The notes beneath the pieces are model-generated. The model made no database searches and was not told where the DNA came from. It saw only the letters and a list, made by a program, of their open reading frames with translations. This document shows, in pieces, positions 1 through 6,208 of a stretch of DNA of 6,208 nt; position 1 is the stretch's first letter; each line of letters starts with the position of its first letter. The stretch spans positions 1 through 6,208 of the forward strand of contig JAGRAK010000124.1 of the NCBI GenBank assembly GCA_020434645.1, read 5' to 3'. Source of the DNA: Bdellovibrionales bacterium (GTDB lineage Bacteria > Bdellovibrionota > Bdellovibrionia > Bdellovibrionales > UBA1609). A program made the position numbers and the translations under genes.

Positions 1-1238
1 GCATTTTAAGTTCAGATGAAATCATTGATCTATACAACTCCACCAAGGAGCGAATTAAAAAAATATCAGAAGATGTTATACATCTGCCTAAAATTACAGA
101 ATCGTCAGAAATCAAAAAATCCATTATTGAGTGTCGCAGACCGAGGGCGCTGCCTCCGCAAGTTGAGAATTCACAGCGCGCAGAATTATTCGGGCGAGAT
201 TTTGATAAATTAAATTCAGTGCCGCAGCATATGGCAAAGTTAATCAACTATGGGCTCACAGATATTTTACTTCGCTATAAAAACGCACTGGTGTTTGGTG
301 AAGATGTGGCGCAAAAAGGTGGCGTTTACAATGTGACAGATAGTCTTGCGAAGCGCTTTGGTCCCAGACGGGTGTTTAATTCGATATTAGATGAAACTTC
401 TATTTTAGGTAACGCCATCGGTTTTGCGCATAATGGGCTACTCCCAATACCTGAAATTCAATTTTTAGCCTATGTGCATAATGCTGAAGATCAAATTCGC
501 GGGGAGGCGGCAACACTTGCCTTTTTCTCGCAAGGTCAATTCACAAATCCAATGGTGATTCGAGTAGCTGGCCTTGCTTATCAAAAAGGTTTTGGCGGGC
601 ATTTTCACAATGACAATTCTCTTGCGATATTTCGTGACATACCAGGGCTTATTGTGGCGGTGCCATCAAATGGTGCCGATGCTGTTAAGATGCTGCGCAC
701 GTGTGTGCGTATGGCTGAGACCAAGGGGCGAGTTGTCGTATTTATTGAGCCTATTGCGCTTTATATGACAAAAGACTTGCATCAAGAGGGCGATAAAGAA
801 TGGAGCTTTACATATCCTGAGATAGTTGAAGAAATTGAGGTGGGTGAGTTTGGCACCTATGGCGAGGGCGAAGATGTGTTGATTATCACCTATGGCAATG
901 GTTATTTTTATTCTCGCCAGGCAGAGAAAGAGTTACGTGAAAAACTTCAAGTAAAGTGTAAGCTTATTGATTTGCGCTGGATATCACCTATTGATTGGGA
1001 CAAGTTAATTCAAGTGGTAGATCAATACAAAAAAGTCTTGATAGTAGAAGAGTGTCGTAAAACAGGAAGCCTCAGTGAGGGTCTTGTTGCCGGTATTGTC
1101 GAGCGAGCAAAATGCATCCCGAAAATTAAAGTAGTGGCTGCAGATGACTCTTTTATTCCGTTAGGTGTTGCAGCGGCAGCAGGTCTACCAAAAAAAGCAG
1201 AAGTGATTGCAGGGGTGCTGGAGCTCCTTAAAAAATGA
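1..1238 (+). CDS. 2-oxoacid dehydrogenase E1, fused alpha-beta type, 3' part (5' end outside window)
   Basis: ThDP-dependent E1 component of a 2-oxoacid dehydrogenase (pyruvate or branched-chain type), which decarboxylates a 2-oxoacid and passes the acyl group to a lipoyl carrier in the cytoplasm. The frame (first full codon at base 3) has no stop back to the left edge. About 72 residues precede the GTG at 219, which has no ribosome binding site, so 219 is not the true start. The early part (LSSDEIIDLY, then a charged helix and a proline-rich linker) resembles the tail of E1-alpha. A complete E1-beta region follows: GEDV at 297-308, the ThDP-contacting Glu in LDET (codon 393-395), LPIPEIQF, GGHFHND with the active-site His at 606-608, IPGL, and a C-terminal transketolase-like domain (LIDLRWISPID, VLIVEE). 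HFHND replaces the usual HSQS. The substrate cannot be told. The stop overlaps the next gene by ATGA. Confident of family; the fusion is inferred from the open frame. Confidence 0.88.
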   Translation, partial: ILSSDEIIDLYNSTKERIKKISEDVIHLPKITESSEIKKSIIECRRPRALPPQVENSQRAELFGRDFDKLNSVPQHMAKLINYGLTDILLRYKNALVFGEDVAQKGGVYNVTDSLAKRFGPRRVFNSILDETSILGNAIGFAHNGLLPIPEIQFLAYVHNAEDQIRGEAATLAFFSQGQFTNPMVIRVAGLAYQKGFGGHFHNDNSLAIFRDIPGLIVAVPSNGADAVKMLRTCVRMAETKGRVVVFIEPIALYMTKDLHQEGDKEWSFTYPEIVEEIEVGEFGTYGEGEDVLIITYGNGYFYSRQAEKELREKLQVKCKLIDLRWISPIDWDKLIQVVDQYKKVLIVEECRKTGSLSEGLVAGIVERAKCIPKIKVVAADDSFIPLGVAAAAGLPKKAEVIAGVLELLKK

Positions 1239-2230
1239 AAAAGCGTATTGTTGTTGTCTGCCCAGGTCGAGGTTCATACACTGCTGAAACTCTTGGTTAT
1301 ATTAAAAATCATAAAATGCCACAGCTCGAATTTATGAATGATATTGATCACAGAAGGCGGTCGATTGGTGAGCCCACTATAAGTGAGCTCGATCAAGCGC
1401 AAAAGTTCTCGCCGAGTGTTCATACAAAAGGCGAGCATGCCTCTGCCTTAATTTATGCAAGCAGCTATCATGATTTCATGAGTATTGATCGTGACCAATA
1501 TGAAATTTCAGCAATCTGCGGTAACTCCATGGGGTGGTATTTAGCTCTAGCTTTTAGTGGGGCACTAGATTTTTCTGGCGCATTTCAATTGATTCAGACA
1601 ATGGGTTCAATGATGAAGACTGAAATCATTGGAGGGCAAATAATCTATCCTGTTGTCGATGAGGAGTGGCAGCCAGATTATGAGCGCGAGAGCCGCGTAC
1701 TGAACCTTATGGAAAAAGTAAATCGAGAAAAAATAGGCGAGGTCTACACTTCGATTTGGCTGGGTGGCTATATAGTTCTAGGGGGCGATCGCTCAGGTTT
1801 GCAATATATGCTTAAAAATTTACCCAAATCAGGAGATTATCCTTTTCAACTTATAAATCATGCGGCTTTTCACACGCCACTTTTATTTGAAACAGCAAGA
1901 CAAGCTGAGCAGGCGATACCTCAACATTTTTTTTCAAAACCTAAGGTGCCACTTATTGATGGGCGAGGAGTGATTTGGCAGCCTTACTCAACAGATGTTG
2001 AAAAACTATATGAATATACATTAGGCCACCAAGTTTATGCGCCCTATGATTTCACGTCTTCTGTTACGGTGGCGTTAAAGGAGTTTATGCCCGACTACTT
2101 GTGGCTGCTGGGGCCTGGCGCTAGTTTGGGAGGTGCAATAGGGCAAATTTTAGTTAAGAATAGGTGGCGTGGGATAAATAATAAAAATGATTTTAAAGAA
2201 AAATCAAAAGAGATACTGATGACATCATAG
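1235..2230 (+). CDS. FabD-like acyltransferase (ACP S-acyltransferase family), lacks malonyl-binding Arg
   Basis: 331-residue cytoplasmic acyltransferase of the FabD fold, expected to move an acyl group between a thioester donor and a carrier such as ACP. Visible motifs are PGRGS (10-14) where FabD has PGQGS, the nucleophile elbow GNSMG with Ser98 where FabD has GHSLG, His213 in AFHTPL, Gln266 in GHQVYAP, and GPGASLGG near the C-terminus. Ser98, His213 and Gln266 match E. coli FabD Ser92, His201 and Gln250. An ungapped alignment from the elbow places Met123 at FabD Arg117, which holds the malonyl carboxylate. Malonyl specificity is therefore doubtful, and a plain acyl group such as acetyl or branched-chain is more likely. 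The ATG overlaps the stop of the E1 gene, so the two are probably translationally coupled; a GGAG lies about 11 bases upstream. Family is clear; substrate is inferred. Automatic annotation would probably call it malonyl-CoA:ACP transacylase. Confidence 0.85.
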   Translation: MKKRIVVVCPGRGSYTAETLGYIKNHKMPQLEFMNDIDHRRRSIGEPTISELDQAQKFSPSVHTKGEHASALIYASSYHDFMSIDRDQYEISAICGNSMGWYLALAFSGALDFSGAFQLIQTMGSMMKTEIIGGQIIYPVVDEEWQPDYERESRVLNLMEKVNREKIGEVYTSIWLGGYIVLGGDRSGLQYMLKNLPKSGDYPFQLINHAAFHTPLLFETARQAEQAIPQHFFSKPKVPLIDGRGVIWQPYSTDVEKLYEYTLGHQVYAPYDFTSSVTVALKEFMPDYLWLLGPGASLGGAIGQILVKNRWRGINNKNDFKEKSKEILMTS

Positions 2231-2236
2231 GGGGAG
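2231..2236 (+). promoter_or_regulatory. Ribosome binding site of the M1 peptidase gene
   Basis: GGGGAG immediately follows the acyltransferase stop codon and lies 6 bases before a GTG start at 2243. It supports that GTG as the real start and indicates translation from the same rightward transcript as the upstream genes. Confidence 0.7.
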
Positions 2237-2242
2237 TCTGGA

Positions 2243-4876
2243 GTGAGTAAAAAAAATCTGGTATTATTTTCTGTCGTATTATTTATTTTTGGCTGTACGA
2301 CATTTCCTTTTATGAAAGATAAACCTCCTCAGTACATAAAAGACACTGTGCAAACTGAAAGCTTTGCAGCAAAACGCAGTCTGCAAATTTCAAATGTTGA
2401 ATATAAATTAAGCGTTGATGTGAGTGAGCCTGGAGAATCCTTTAGAGGTGATCAAGAAATAAGTTTTGATATAAAAACCCCTGAGGATGTTTATATCGAT
2501 TTTCAGGGAGGCGAGTTATTGTCCGCACAGGTCAACCATAATGTTGTGAAGCTTGAGCGTGGGCCTTTGTATATTGTTGTGCCGAAATCTTCACTTGTTC
2601 CTGGTCGCAATGCCGTTCAATTGGTTTATCGTCATGAGTATTCACGTTCAGGGTCGGGGCTCCATAAATTTAAAGACCCCGAAGATGATAAAGTCTACAT
2701 GTATACAGACTTTGAGCCTTATGATGCGAGCCGATTTGCGCCTTTTTTTGATCAGCCAGATATAAAGGGCACTCTTGAGCTCACAGTAAAGGCGCCGCTC
2801 AGGTGGCAAGTTGTTTCAAACACAATGGAGACTAAATTTGAAAAATCTGGTGCCGAGAGTCTGTGGGTTTTTTCTAAAACTGTACCCATGAGTACCTATT
2901 TATTTGCGATGATGGCCGGGCCCTATCATGTCTGGAAGAGCCAGTATAAAGAGATTCCGCTTCGAATTTTTGTTCGAGACTCTTTAAAAAAATATGTTCC
3001 GTATCAAGAGTGGTTTAAAATCACTCAAGCCGGATTAGAATATTTTAGTGATTACTTTGCAGAGCCCTATCCGTTTTTAAAATATGATCAAATTATTGTG
3101 CCCGAATTTAATGCCGGCGCGATGGAGAATATTGCAGCTGTTACCTTTGCAGAAAAATATTTAAAAAGAAAAGACTATACTCGCTTTGATAAGCGTAGAC
3201 TTTATAACACTGTGCTACATGAAATGGCCCACATGTGGTTTGGTGATCTTGTTACAAACAAATGGTGGAATGATCTTTGGCTAAATGAAAGCTTTGCCAC
3301 TTACATGGCCACACTGGCGATGGTGAATTCGACTAGCTTTAAAGATTCGTGGGTGAATTTCTCTATTTATAAACAGTACTCTTATAAACAAGATGAATCG
3401 ATTACAACGCATCCTATTTCAGGAATTGTTGAAAACTCAAGCCAAGCCTTTACTAATTTTGATAGCATTACCTATGGTAAAGGCGCTTCAGTAATGAAAG
3501 AGCTCAGTCACTACTTGGGTGCTGATTTATTTCGCGACTCCCTTCGAAACTATATTAAAAAGCATTCTTATAAAAACACGACACTTAATGATTTTATCGC
3601 TGCGTTTAATGAAACATCTAAGCTGAATCTCACGGCATGGTTTCGCACCTGGCTTAAATCAACTGGTGTTGACCGAGTGAAACAGTCTTTTTCATGCGAA
3701 CCGAATAAGATTACCTTTAATGTAGAGGTTAGCCCTGGCGGTAAGCCTCGCACAATTAAGGTATCAGGGTTTAAAAAACGTTGGGGAGCTATTCAAGAGG
3801 TGGCGACAACTTTAATTCAAACTCAAGGTCTAGCTGATTCTGAGATTATTTCAAGAGAAGTTACTTCTGAGAAAAAAATTGATTGTCCGGATTTTATTTA
3901 TGCTAACCATGAAGATCATGGTTATTTAAAAATTGAATTTGATGAGCCGAGTCTGACCTTTATTGAAGAAAATATTGATCTAATTAATAGTGATCTGTTG
4001 CGAGCCGCGATTTGGTCTGATTTGTGGGCTATGGTACGGGATCAAAAATATAATCTAGATAAATTCTCAGAACTTGCTTTGAAGTCATTAAAGACGGAGC
4101 GAAATCAAGACCTTTTGCTACTGCTAACACAAAAAACTGTGGGTTCAAATGGTGGAGAATATGATTCAGTCTACTATTACATGCCCAATAAAACTTGGTC
4201 TGAAAAATTAAAGTATGATAAAATGAATGAGGCGTATGAGGCGGTCATTCGTGAGCGTATGAGTAAAGAGGTGGCCGATCGTTACAAAATATTTCTAGAT
4301 GCTTATTTGGCCAGTGTGAATTCAAAAGAAGGGCTTGAGCATGTGGCTCTTTTATTGGGGAAGTCCGACAATCCAGATGTGCGTTGGAAGCTTCTGCAAA
4401 CACTCTGTCGCGAGGGCTATAAAAAGGCGAGTGAGCTAGTTGATCTTGAGCTCCAGTCAGATAAATCAGAAATTGCATATAAAAATTCTCTATCATGTCG
4501 TGCCTCTCAACCGAATATGCAGAGTAAAGATTATTATGTACGCGAGTTATTAAAGGATAAAATTAATTTCACATCAGATGAGGTTGATCGTATTACGAGA
4601 AGTTTGTATCCAAATAGACAACGCATAGGTTTAGAAAAATATCGAAGTGAAATATTTGAGGCTTTAAGAACGAAGTGGCCAAAGCTTGAGCATAGTTATC
4701 AAAGTGATCTGGCTTATGGATTTGCCCCACTTAATTGTGACGTAAAAAGTAACGAGCTATTAAGTGAATTTATAAATTCAAATGAAAAGCTCCCGCCAGC
4801 GCTCAAGAAGCCACTGTTATCTAAACTTGATGAAGATAAAAGGTGTTTGGCTGTGCGTGAGTTTAATCGTAAATAA
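2243..4876 (+). CDS. M1-family zinc aminopeptidase (aminopeptidase N type), predicted lipoprotein
   Basis: 877-residue metallopeptidase expected to remove N-terminal residues from peptides. The N-terminus is a lipoprotein signal: SKK, a hydrophobic stretch (residues 5-16), then lipobox IFGC with Cys18 as the lipidated residue. Thr19 at +2 suggests outer-membrane sorting if Lol rules apply. An N-terminal beta domain (about 40-235, with FDQPD at 169-173) leads to the catalytic domain. This has GAMEN at 292-296, HEMAH at 326-330 with WLNES placing Glu349 (HExxH-x18-E zinc ligands His326, His330, Glu349; base Glu327), and Tyr411 in TYGKGA as the transition-state Tyr. A beta-sandwich (about 475-570, ending near HGYLKIEFD) and a mostly helical ERAP1_C-like C-terminal domain (about 575-870) complete the usual M1 length. 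The mature protein has six cysteines, all after residue 480. The GTG start is supported by GGGGAG 6 bases upstream. It lies 12 bases after the acyltransferase gene, so co-transcription is likely, with no obvious functional link. Confidence 0.93.
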   Translation: MSKKNLVLFSVVLFIFGCTTFPFMKDKPPQYIKDTVQTESFAAKRSLQISNVEYKLSVDVSEPGESFRGDQEISFDIKTPEDVYIDFQGGELLSAQVNHNVVKLERGPLYIVVPKSSLVPGRNAVQLVYRHEYSRSGSGLHKFKDPEDDKVYMYTDFEPYDASRFAPFFDQPDIKGTLELTVKAPLRWQVVSNTMETKFEKSGAESLWVFSKTVPMSTYLFAMMAGPYHVWKSQYKEIPLRIFVRDSLKKYVPYQEWFKITQAGLEYFSDYFAEPYPFLKYDQIIVPEFNAGAMENIAAVTFAEKYLKRKDYTRFDKRRLYNTVLHEMAHMWFGDLVTNKWWNDLWLNESFATYMATLAMVNSTSFKDSWVNFSIYKQYSYKQDESITTHPISGIVENSSQAFTNFDSITYGKGASVMKELSHYLGADLFRDSLRNYIKKHSYKNTTLNDFIAAFNETSKLNLTAWFRTWLKSTGVDRVKQSFSCEPNKITFNVEVSPGGKPRTIKVSGFKKRWGAIQEVATTLIQTQGLADSEIISREVTSEKKIDCPDFIYANHEDHGYLKIEFDEPSLTFIEENIDLINSDLLRAAIWSDLWAMVRDQKYNLDKFSELALKSLKTERNQDLLLLLTQKTVGSNGGEYDSVYYYMPNKTWSEKLKYDKMNEAYEAVIRERMSKEVADRYKIFLDAYLASVNSKEGLEHVALLLGKSDNPDVRWKLLQTLCREGYKKASELVDLELQSDKSEIAYKNSLSCRASQPNMQSKDYYVRELLKDKINFTSDEVDRITRSLYPNRQRIGLEKYRSEIFEALRTKWPKLEHSYQSDLAYGFAPLNCDVKSNELLSEFINSNEKLPPALKKPLLSKLDEDKRCLAVREFNRK

Positions 4877-4885
4877 TCAAAAAAA

Positions 4886-5671
4886 TTATCTCGTGTACAT
4901 GACGTCGTCTTGCGAAAGGTGATCGAGTGGTATGAGATCTTTAGAAAATCTAAACCCGTAGCGAAAATGTGACCACTTGGCCATAAAGCCAAGTAGCCAG
5001 AACATTCTGATTCGACAAACATATAAAAAGGCGTCTCCGCGGTCGGATTGAAATTCTTGTGGCACAAAGCTTGGGGGCGCGATTGTCGCTTTTAGTTTAA
5101 CAGCATCAGGAAAAGCATTTTTTATAAAAAATAAATTATTGTCATTAATCAGAGTGCATTTTTCGTTTTTTAAATAGTTGCGGGTGATTTTTAGTATTTC
5201 TTCATCTGGTTTAAATGTGCTGGCCACCGTGAACCAATCATAATTTTTAAATGCTTTCATCAGTTTAAAGTTTACGGTTGATGAAATAAAAGTGACAGCT
5301 TTATAGCCTCTGTTTGCGCCTCTCTTTTTATTGTCACGTCTTATGTGTGCAGTTAAGATGGCGGTGAATATAGTGGGGAGACCTTTGCCCTGATGTTTTT
5401 TTAGAACCATACACTCGTTTGCCAGAACAATGAGACGGTTCTCTTCGATGCTGACATCAAAGAGGGCAAAGCCAACAACTTCATCATTATCACACTTGGC
5501 ATAGATCAAGGCTGATTGTTTTTTTAGATAGGTCGTGAAATTTTCGCAGGCATTCCACACATCTAGTTCAACTTTTTGGCAAGCTGCTGCGATGGGCGTT
5601 AGCTCTTCTTCAGGGCAATGCCTAATTTCAAGTGCATAGAATTTATATTTTCTATTTCGACCTAAGTACAT
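4886..5671 (-). CDS. GNAT-type N-acetyltransferase with long C-terminal extension
   Basis: 261-residue protein, probably an acetyl-CoA-dependent N-acyltransferase of the GNAT superfamily; substrate unknown. GNAT features are a strand giving VVGFALFDV (65-73), a strand-loop NRLIVLANECMVL (78-90), then the acetyl-CoA pyrophosphate loop KHQGKG (92-97, Lys replacing the usual Arg/Gln at the first position) with helix LPTIFTAILTAHIRR. AVTFISSTVNFKLMKAF (125-141) fits beta5 and the next helix. About 110 residues follow the core, longer than a plain GNAT, including an aromatic hydrophobic patch (about 214-230) that could be a buried or membrane-touching helix. The ATG is the only start possible before an upstream in-frame stop. 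It lies 7 bases after the membrane-protein gene on this strand and has no good ribosome binding site, so coupled re-initiation is likely. It ends 9 bases from the convergent peptidase gene. Fold moderately sure; role unknown. Confidence 0.68.
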   Translation of the reverse strand: MYLGRNRKYKFYALEIRHCPEEELTPIAAACQKVELDVWNACENFTTYLKKQSALIYAKCDNDEVVGFALFDVSIEENRLIVLANECMVLKKHQGKGLPTIFTAILTAHIRRDNKKRGANRGYKAVTFISSTVNFKLMKAFKNYDWFTVASTFKPDEEILKITRNYLKNEKCTLINDNNLFFIKNAFPDAVKLKATIAPPSFVPQEFQSDRGDAFLYVCRIRMFWLLGFMAKWSHFRYGFRFSKDLIPLDHLSQDDVMYTR

Positions 5672-5678
5672 ATTAGAT

Positions 5679-6041
5679 TCAGCTTGGTGATAAAGATGCC
5701 ACTATGCTGACACCAACAACGATTAAACATACGCCACCGATTTGAGCCCACGCCCAGGGTTCTTTATCGATTATTACGGCCAGAAGCATTCCCCAAATAA
5801 ATGTCGTAGCATAAACAGGGTAGACGACAGAGAGGCGTCCTCCAAGTTTAAACGCGATTACAAATAGAACCATCACAACACAAAATAAAACCATACCCAC
5901 ATAGAGTTGCCAGTTTTTATACAAAGGGATGAGCCCGAGTTGAGCTCCGCCAATCTTGTAGAGCCATTGGCCAACAGCTCCTAAAACGGCGGCAATAAGG
6001 TTGAGAATGATGGGGATGGTTTGCGATGGTTGTAGGCTCAT
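5679..6041 (-). CDS. Four-helix DMT/SMR-type membrane protein, ArnE/ArnF-like
   Basis: 120-residue inner-membrane protein of the drug/metabolite transporter superfamily. Four hydrophobic segments are visible at about residues 9-29, 45-65, 70-91 and 98-116. The first has GQWLYK (24-29) and no acidic residue where EmrE-type multidrug exporters carry their essential Glu14, arguing against a proton-coupled drug exporter. The GQ...K in helix 1, LSVVYPVYATTFIWG in helix 3 and the loop DKEPW resemble ArnE and ArnF, paired subunits that flip undecaprenyl-phosphate-aminoarabinose, and the half-size EamA-like proteins. It may therefore move a lipid-linked sugar or act in a dimer; no partner subunit is seen here. 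AAAGGA lies 9 bases before the ATG. It sits upstream of the GNAT gene on the same strand and probably in one operon. Family sure; substrate unknown. Confidence 0.82.
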   Translation of the reverse strand: MSLQPSQTIPIILNLIAAVLGAVGQWLYKIGGAQLGLIPLYKNWQLYVGMVLFCVVMVLFVIAFKLGGRLSVVYPVYATTFIWGMLLAVIIDKEPWAWAQIGGVCLIVVGVSIVASLSPS

Positions 6042-6050
6042 AAACGAAAA

Positions 6051-6056
6051 TCCTTT
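6051..6056 (-). promoter_or_regulatory. Ribosome binding site of the ArnE-like gene
   Basis: On the minus strand AAAGGA lies 9 bases before the ATG at 6041, just after and partly abutting the TAA of the small upstream ORF. It supports the chosen start. Confidence 0.55.
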
Positions 6057-6057
6057 T

Positions 6058-6198
6058 TTAAATATTTTTTTTTATTAAAGAAATAATGGGATTAGCTTTA
6101 CCAGATTTTGTTCTGTGTACATCTTTTGTGATGCGCCCTTCAATGCAGACTTGAGGTCTTTGTAATTTTTCATTGAGGTCATGGGGTATTTTTTCCAT
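6058..6198 (-). CDS. Possible small basic protein, 46 residues, unrecognised
   Basis: An ORF beginning MEKIPHDLNEK and ending SLIKKNI, with net positive charge (10 Lys/Arg, 5 Asp/Glu), no membrane segment and no motif I recognise. In its favour, GGAGG lies 5 bases before the ATG and the ORF stops 16 bases before the ArnE-like gene. The ATG also overlaps a TAA in another frame (TAATG), as where an upstream gene ends, and third codon positions are mostly A or T. Against it, the ORF is short, and its frame is open to the window edge (Glu-Asp-Leu precede the Met), so it could be the tail of a longer gene. A competing 35-residue frame (ATG at 6182) overlaps it but lacks a ribosome binding site. 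A run of nine A on this strand lies just before the stop, where a one-base slip would lengthen it. Confidence is modest. Confidence 0.4.
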   Translation of the reverse strand: MEKIPHDLNEKLQRPQVCIEGRITKDVHRTKSGKANPIISLIKKNI

Positions 6199-6203
6199 TA
6201 AAT

Positions 6204-6208
6204 CCTCC
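6204..6208 (-). promoter_or_regulatory. Strong ribosome binding site at the window edge
   Basis: GGAGG on the minus strand, 5 bases before the ATG at 6198. It is the best Shine-Dalgarno match in the window and the main reason to take the short ORF seriously. Confidence 0.5.

Noticed and set aside
16..213. 65-residue frame upstream of the E1-beta region.
   Set aside because: It overlaps the E1 frame, which is open through this stretch and reads as an E1-alpha tail; the overlapping frame shows no ribosome binding site or recognisable motif.
1785..1792. GCGATCGC octamer, the cyanobacterial HIP1 sequence.
   Set aside because: Only one copy was noticed, inside a coding region; HIP1 is meaningful only when strongly repeated, and nothing else suggests a cyanobacterium.
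4873..4889. Short inverted repeat ATAAT / ATTAT around an A run between the convergent stops, considered as a bidirectional terminator.
   Set aside because: A five-pair, all A-T stem is too weak to act as an intrinsic terminator.
4975..4994. Perfect 7-bp inverted repeat ACTTGGC / GCCAAGT with a 6-base loop, about 100 bases after the peptidase stop; considered as a terminator for the rightward run.
   Set aside because: No T tract follows on either strand and it lies inside the GNAT coding sequence (around Met-Ala-Lys-Trp-Ser), so it is probably chance.
4714..5067. 117-residue minus-strand frame spanning the ends of the peptidase and GNAT genes.
   Set aside because: Ser/Phe-rich shadow frame overlapping two well-supported genes; no ribosome binding site or motif.
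6075..6182. Alternative 35-residue minus-strand frame (MTSMKNYKDLK...) inside the small ORF.
   Set aside because: It has no ribosome binding site, whereas the overlapping 46-residue frame has GGAGG at good spacing; kept only as a caution.

Overview
The window reads as chromosomal DNA of an AT-leaning Gram-negative bacterium. The evidence is a lipoprotein signal on a periplasmic-type peptidase, GTG starts, purine-rich ribosome binding sites and very tight gene packing. The mix of genes would suit a Bdellovibrionota or deltaproteobacteria-like lineage, but that is a weak guess from sequence character alone. No RNA gene, mobile element, CRISPR array or phage gene was seen, and no stretch longer than 300 bases lacks a gene.

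The left two thirds (1-4876) is one rightward run of three closely spaced genes. It opens with the 3' part of a thiamine-diphosphate-dependent 2-oxoacid dehydrogenase E1. Its frame stays open to the left edge and carries the end of an E1-alpha-like region followed by a whole E1-beta region, so the gene is probably a fused alpha-beta E1. Its stop overlaps (ATGA) the start of a FabD-like acyltransferase. That protein keeps the Ser-His-Gln active site but has lost the arginine that binds the malonyl carboxylate. After 12 bases comes a large M1-family (aminopeptidase N type) zinc metallopeptidase with a lipobox, predicted to be anchored in the envelope.

The right third (4886-6208) is a leftward run that meets the first tail to tail, with only 9 bases between the stops. 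In its own direction it holds a possible 46-residue ORF with a strong ribosome binding site at the window edge, a four-helix DMT/SMR-type membrane protein most like ArnE/ArnF flippase subunits, and a GNAT-type N-acetyltransferase with a long C-terminal extension.

Working idea (inference): the E1 and the acyltransferase form a two-gene unit that makes a non-carboxylated acyl group from a 2-oxoacid and moves it between carriers. The leftward genes may modify and move an envelope lipid or a small metabolite. The peptidase need not belong functionally to either set.
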